Part shown: positions 61,106 to 64,000 of the stretch, one piece after another | How positions within the stretch are numbered: the stretch's first letter is position 1 | Layout of the letters: each line of letters begins with the position of its first letter | Origin: Bacillus_CJ salitolerans | GTDB taxonomy: Bacteria; Bacillota; Bacilli; Bacillales; SA4 | DNA length: 64,000 nt | Direction: 5' to 3' | Assembly (NCBI RefSeq): GCF_042680805.1 | Contig: NZ_JBHUEM010000003.1 | Coordinates: 248,001-312,000, forward strand | Translations under genes and position numbers: made by a program | The notes under the pieces: model-generated | Databases searched by the model: none | Seen by the model: only the letters and a program-made list of their open reading frames with translations | What the model was told of the DNA's origin: nothing

Positions 61106-62725
61106 GTGATTGCTGTTCAAAATGTGGGGTTACGTTATGGAGATCGAAAACTATTTGATGATGTTAACATAAAGTTTACACCGGGTAATTGTTATGGATT
61201 AATTGGTGCAAATGGTGCTGGGAAGTCGACGTTCTTAAAGATTTTATCTGGTGAAATAGAAGCACAGCAGGGTGATGTTGTCATCACACCTGGTGAAAGA
61301 CTGGCGGTTTTAAAACAAAACCACTTTGAATATGAAGAATTTGAGGTTATCCAAACGGTTATAAAAGGGCATGCACGTCTTTATGAAGTGATGCAAGAGA
61401 AAGATGCAATCTATATGAAAGCAGACTTTACTGATGAAGATGGAATGAGAGCTGCTGAATTAGAAGGTGAGTTTGCTGAATTAAATGGTTGGGAAGCGGA
61501 GTCTGAAGCAGCCATTTTATTAAAAGGGTTAGGTATCGGTGAAGAGTTCCACCATAAAAAAATGGCAGAACTTACAGGTGGAGAAAAGGTTAAAGTATTA
61601 TTGGCTCAAGCTCTATTTGGTAAACCAGATATTCTTCTGTTGGACGAGCCTACTAACCACTTAGATATCCATGCGATTCGCTGGTTAGAGGAATTTTTAA
61701 TCAACTTTGAAAACACCGTTATCGTAGTATCTCACGATCGTCACTTTCTAAATAAAGTTTGTACTCATATTGCAGATCTGGATTTTGGAAAAATTCAAAT
61801 CTATGTCGGTAACTATGATTTCTGGTATGAATCAAGCCAGTTAGCTTCAAAAATGGCGCAGGATGCCAATAAGAAGAAAGAAGAAAAGATAAAGGAACTG
61901 CAGGCATTTATTGCACGATTTAGCGCAAATGCCTCAAAATCGAAGCAAGCAACATCACGTAAGAAGTCACTTGATAAGATCCAGCTTGACGATATTAGAC
62001 CATCATCACGTAAATATCCATATGTTCACTTTGCACAAGAACGTGAAGTAGGTAATGATCTATTGCGTGTGGAAGGCATTACAAAAACGATTGATGGTGA
62101 AAAAGTACTCGATAATGTTAGCTTCATCGTTAATAAGAATGATAAGATTGCCTTTGTTGGAAGAGATGAAATTGCCAAGACTACTTTATTTAAGATTTTA
62201 ATGGGTGAGATGGAAGCTGACAGTGGAACATATAAATGGGGTGTAACAACAAGTCAAGCTTATTTCCCTAAAGATAACTCCGAGTATTTTGAAAACAACG
62301 ACATGAATTTAGTTGATTGGTTACGTCAATATTCTCCAAATGACCAAACTGAAAGCTTTTTACGTGGATTCCTTGGAAGAATGCTATTTTCCGGAGAGGA
62401 AGTTATGAAGAAAGCGAAAGTTTTATCAGGGGGAGAAAAAGTCCGTTGCATGCTTTCAAAAATGATGTTAACAGGTGCTAACGTCCTCGTGTTGGACGAA
62501 CCGACAAATCATTTGGATTTAGAATCAATTACTGCACTAAATAATGGTCTCATCAACTTTAAAGGAACAATGCTATTTACGTCCCATGACCATCAATTTG
62601 TAGAAACGCTTGCGAATCGTATCATTGAAATTACACCTAAAGGTATTATAGATAAGCAAGTGACGTATGATGAGTATTTAGAAAACAGTGAACTACAAAA
62701 ACAAGTGGAAGCGATGTATGCGTAA
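61106..62725 (+). CDS. ykpA: ABC-F family ATPase, YkpA type
   Basis: 539 residues, two ABC domains joined by a helical linker (ANKKKEEKIKELQAFIARF). Domain 1: GANGAGKST, LTGGEKVKVLLAQAL, LLLDEPTNHLD. Domain 2: the Walker A is degenerate (GRDEIAKTT) but LSGGEKVRCMLSK and VLDEPTNHLD are intact. ABC-F proteins act on the ribosome. GGAGG is 8 bases before GTG 61106; the upstream TTG 61091 overlaps the ribosome site. The family N-terminus MIAVQNVGLRYGDRKLF agrees. Confidence 0.92.
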   Translation: MIAVQNVGLRYGDRKLFDDVNIKFTPGNCYGLIGANGAGKSTFLKILSGEIEAQQGDVVITPGERLAVLKQNHFEYEEFEVIQTVIKGHARLYEVMQEKDAIYMKADFTDEDGMRAAELEGEFAELNGWEAESEAAILLKGLGIGEEFHHKKMAELTGGEKVKVLLAQALFGKPDILLLDEPTNHLDIHAIRWLEEFLINFENTVIVVSHDRHFLNKVCTHIADLDFGKIQIYVGNYDFWYESSQLASKMAQDANKKKEEKIKELQAFIARFSANASKSKQATSRKKSLDKIQLDDIRPSSRKYPYVHFAQEREVGNDLLRVEGITKTIDGEKVLDNVSFIVNKNDKIAFVGRDEIAKTTLFKILMGEMEADSGTYKWGVTTSQAYFPKDNSEYFENNDMNLVDWLRQYSPNDQTESFLRGFLGRMLFSGEEVMKKAKVLSGGEKVRCMLSKMMLTGANVLVLDEPTNHLDLESITALNNGLINFKGTMLFTSHDHQFVETLANRIIEITPKGIIDKQVTYDEYLENSELQKQVEAMYA

Positions 62726-62735
62726 CCATTTAAAC

Positions 62736-62777
62736 AAAAAAGGAATGGAAAGGCTAAAGCTTTCCATTCCTTTTTTT
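62736..62777. terminator. Bidirectional terminator
   Basis: AAAGGAATGGAAAG / CTTTCCATTCCTTT 14-bp stem with T7, between convergent ykpA and phoU. Confidence 0.92.
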
Positions 62778-62782
62778 GATAG

Positions 62783-63442
62783 TTAAAAATTCAAATCAAT
62801 TCTTTCTCCTCTTACTAAAAAAATAATATTCTCTGCAATGTTTGTTATATGATCACCAACTCTTTCAAGATACCTACAAATAAATGCAAGCTGCGTGAGT
62901 TGAGGAATTCCATCTGGTCTTGCTGTCATCTGAGTCAATAGCTTTTGGATAGTATCTCCGTACATTTGATCAATTTGATCATCCTCTTTAGCTATCAAAT
63001 ACGCTCTTTCAACATCTTCCTCATGAAAAGCTGTTAGGGAATCGGAAAGCATCTGTTGTATAACTCGTGCCATTTCTGGAATAGATTCTATCGAGGTGTA
63101 AAAAGGTTCATTGCCAATAAACTGTGTGGAGCGTGCAATATTGACTGCTAAATCACCAACACGTTCAATGTCCGATGAAATTTTAATGGCAACAATGATT
63201 CTTCTTAGGTCTGTGGCAACGGGTTGTTGAGTGACAATGTTTTTGATAGCCATTTCATTTATTTCACGCTCTAACATATTTATTTCATGGTCATCATCAA
63301 TGATCTTTTGTGCTAGTTCTAAGTTCTGTGATTGTAAGGCTATAATAGATTGATCAATTGCATGCTTTGAACGATAAACCATTTCTAGTAGTTTTTCTTT
63401 TAATGCTAATAATTGTTCATCAAATTGTGTACGTATGCTCAT
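62783..63442 (-). CDS. phoU: Phosphate-specific transport regulator PhoU
   Basis: 219 residues. Two PhoU three-helix units (MVYRSKHAIDQSIIALQ..DDHEINMLEREINEMAI, and YLIAKEDDQIDQMYGD..CRYLERVGDHITNIAENIIFL) with metal-binding E/D repeats. Normally linked to pstSCAB, which are not here. RBS GGAGGAG. Confidence 0.93.
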   Translation of the reverse strand: MSIRTQFDEQLLALKEKLLEMVYRSKHAIDQSIIALQSQNLELAQKIIDDDHEINMLEREINEMAIKNIVTQQPVATDLRRIIVAIKISSDIERVGDLAVNIARSTQFIGNEPFYTSIESIPEMARVIQQMLSDSLTAFHEEDVERAYLIAKEDDQIDQMYGDTIQKLLTQMTARPDGIPQLTQLAFICRYLERVGDHITNIAENIIFLVRGERIDLNF

Positions 63443-63632
63443 CAGTTTCTCCTCCTACTTACAATCTTATGGGTGAAATTATATGAATATACCTTTAGAA
63501 TGATAACTGAAAAATATAGTCCTTTACATTTACAAAATATAACAGAAATTTTCTGACTTTTGTATCAAATTCCTACGACAATTACCGGCGATTATTGTTG
63601 TAATTCGTCAAATTGAGCCGAAAAGGAAAAGA

Positions 63633-63661
63633 TTGCTAGAAAATAACGTTATGATTATAAT
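63633..63661 (+). promoter_or_regulatory. SigA promoter of the leader ORF
   Basis: TTGCTA (63633-63638), 17-base spacer, perfect TATAAT (63656-63661). Confidence 0.8.
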
Positions 63662-63690
63662 AGTAATATCATTTTAAAGGAGGAATTTAC

Positions 63691-63756
63691 ATGTCAGTAC
63701 AAACACTTGGATTACAGGCAGCAGGAGATTTATTAACAGGGAGATTTGTTCGCTAG
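63691..63756 (+). CDS. Leader peptide ORF (21 aa)
   Basis: MSVQTLGLQAAGDLLTGRFV and a final Arg. A near-perfect AAAGGAGGAA is 5-6 bases before the ATG. Codons 11-19 form the 5' arm of the terminator that follows, so ribosome position should decide whether the hairpin forms. Known analogues are leader peptides in front of bmrCD or other drug-resistance genes in Bacillus; whether this one senses a drug is inference. Confidence 0.7.
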   Translation: MSVQTLGLQAAGDLLTGRFVR

Positions 63757-63797
63757 TGTAATCAAATCGCCCTAACATCATATCTCCTGCTTTTTTA
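63721..63797 (+). terminator. Attenuator terminator overlapping the leader ORF
   Basis: GCAGGAGAT (63721-63729) pairs with ATCTCCTGC (63782-63790), with an inner helix AGGG-A-GATTTG / CAAATC-G-CCCT, followed by six T residues. Confidence 0.85.
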
Positions 63798-63839
63798 AGC
63801 TGCAAATGAGACGAGCATAAAGTAGGAGGACATTTTATT

Positions 63840-64000
63840 GTGATGAAAAATACGTTAGGTTCGTATAATACTCGAATTCTTTTTTGGATCAACTTCTTTA
63901 GTACGATTAGTTTTATTAAACCGGTATTAACTCTTTTTTATTTTGAGCGAGGAATTAATGAGACTGAGTTAGTTTTAATCATCATGTTTTGGAGCGGAGC
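63840..64000 (+). CDS. MFS transporter, 3' end cut by window
   Basis: 53 or more residues are visible from GTG 63840 (or ATG 63843): MKNTLGSYNTRILFWINFFS, then FIKPVLTLFYFERGINETEL and the start of a second helix. This is a typical N-terminus of an MFS efflux protein. AGGAGG is 10 bases before GTG. It lies downstream of the leader ORF and attenuator. Confidence 0.7.
   Translation, partial: MMKNTLGSYNTRILFWINFFSTISFIKPVLTLFYFERGINETELVLIIMFWSG

Noticed and set aside
1..64000. tRNA, rRNA, prophage or a complete insertion sequence
   Set aside because: No cloverleaf-like sequences, rRNA signatures, transposase, integrase or phage structural genes were recognised on either strand.

Overview
The window looks like the chromosome of a low-GC, endospore-forming member of the Bacillaceae. 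Evidence: an alpha/beta-type SASP, two YjcZ-type mini-proteins, a YheC/YheD coat-associated ATP-grasp protein, a Spo0E-type phosphatase, a multi-PAS sporulation-kinase-like protein, strong AGGAGG ribosome sites, S-box and T-box leaders, and gene groupings that I recall from the Bacillus subtilis ykr/ykv region (ligD/ku, sigI-rsgI, sspD, ktrD, a PAS kinase next to ogt, the mtn genes, ykvA, spo0E, mhqR, motBA).

Layout. 1-6.2 kb: a partial YheC/D ATP-grasp gene beside a MurF-like ligase, a MocR-type regulator lacking the PLP lysine, and an orphan peptide-binding lipoprotein followed by a long, hairpin-rich intergenic stretch. 6.2-12.5 kb: Mpo1-like membrane protein, NhaP-type antiporter, small spore-type proteins, a decayed LD-carboxypeptidase gene, and a T-box(Met)-controlled second methionyl-tRNA synthetase. 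12.5-23.6 kb: recQ with an apparent AUA start, a sirtuin, a divergent SgrR-type regulator/EamA exporter pair, DUF3231 protein, and the two-gene NHEJ system (ligD and ku) separated by a HAD phosphatase, a broken MerR-like gene and an array of 51-bp tandem repeats. 23.8-33.3 kb: DUF5667 protein, sigI-rsgI, ferritin, SASP, K+ transporter, MFS transporter and a cluster of tiny basic/acidic proteins. 33.3-39.7 kb: B12-radical SAM protein, five-PAS histidine kinase, ogt, DedA, CheX.

39.9-48.3 kb is an almost complete methionine salvage locus: mtnK-mtnA and mtnU on the minus strand, mtnE and mtnW-mtnX-mtnB-mtnD on the plus strand. Two SAM-I riboswitches (before mtnK and before mtnW) tie it to S-adenosylmethionine level; MtnK and MtnA make ribulose-phosphate, MtnB/W/X/D convert it to the 2-keto acid, MtnE transaminates it to methionine, and MtnU removes the amide by-product. 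Between mtnB and mtnD lies a multi-hairpin insertion that resembles an IS200/IS605-type end with its RNA but without tnpB. 48.4-64 kb: fosB with a ykvA-like gene, spo0E-like gene, ZIP transporter, PhzF, a phnDCEE phosphonate-type transporter, mhqR-like regulator, motBA, an exported protein of unknown function, a repeat-rich intergenic zone, an ABC-F protein (YkpA type), phoU, and at the right edge a 21-codon leader ORF overlapping a terminator in front of a truncated MFS transporter gene.

Repeats are unusually abundant: a 51-bp tandem array (11 copies plus a partial one), a 20/21-bp array built on GTTGCTGATAA, and at least five copies or fragments of a dispersed intergenic element ending in CCTTTTGTTC. 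The most attractive candidates for something undescribed are the 51-bp palindromic array beside the NHEJ genes, the leader-peptide/terminator switch before the right-edge MFS gene, and the tnpB-less hairpin element inside the mtn operon. All functional calls come from reading the sequence by eye and from recalled family features; no database search was possible.
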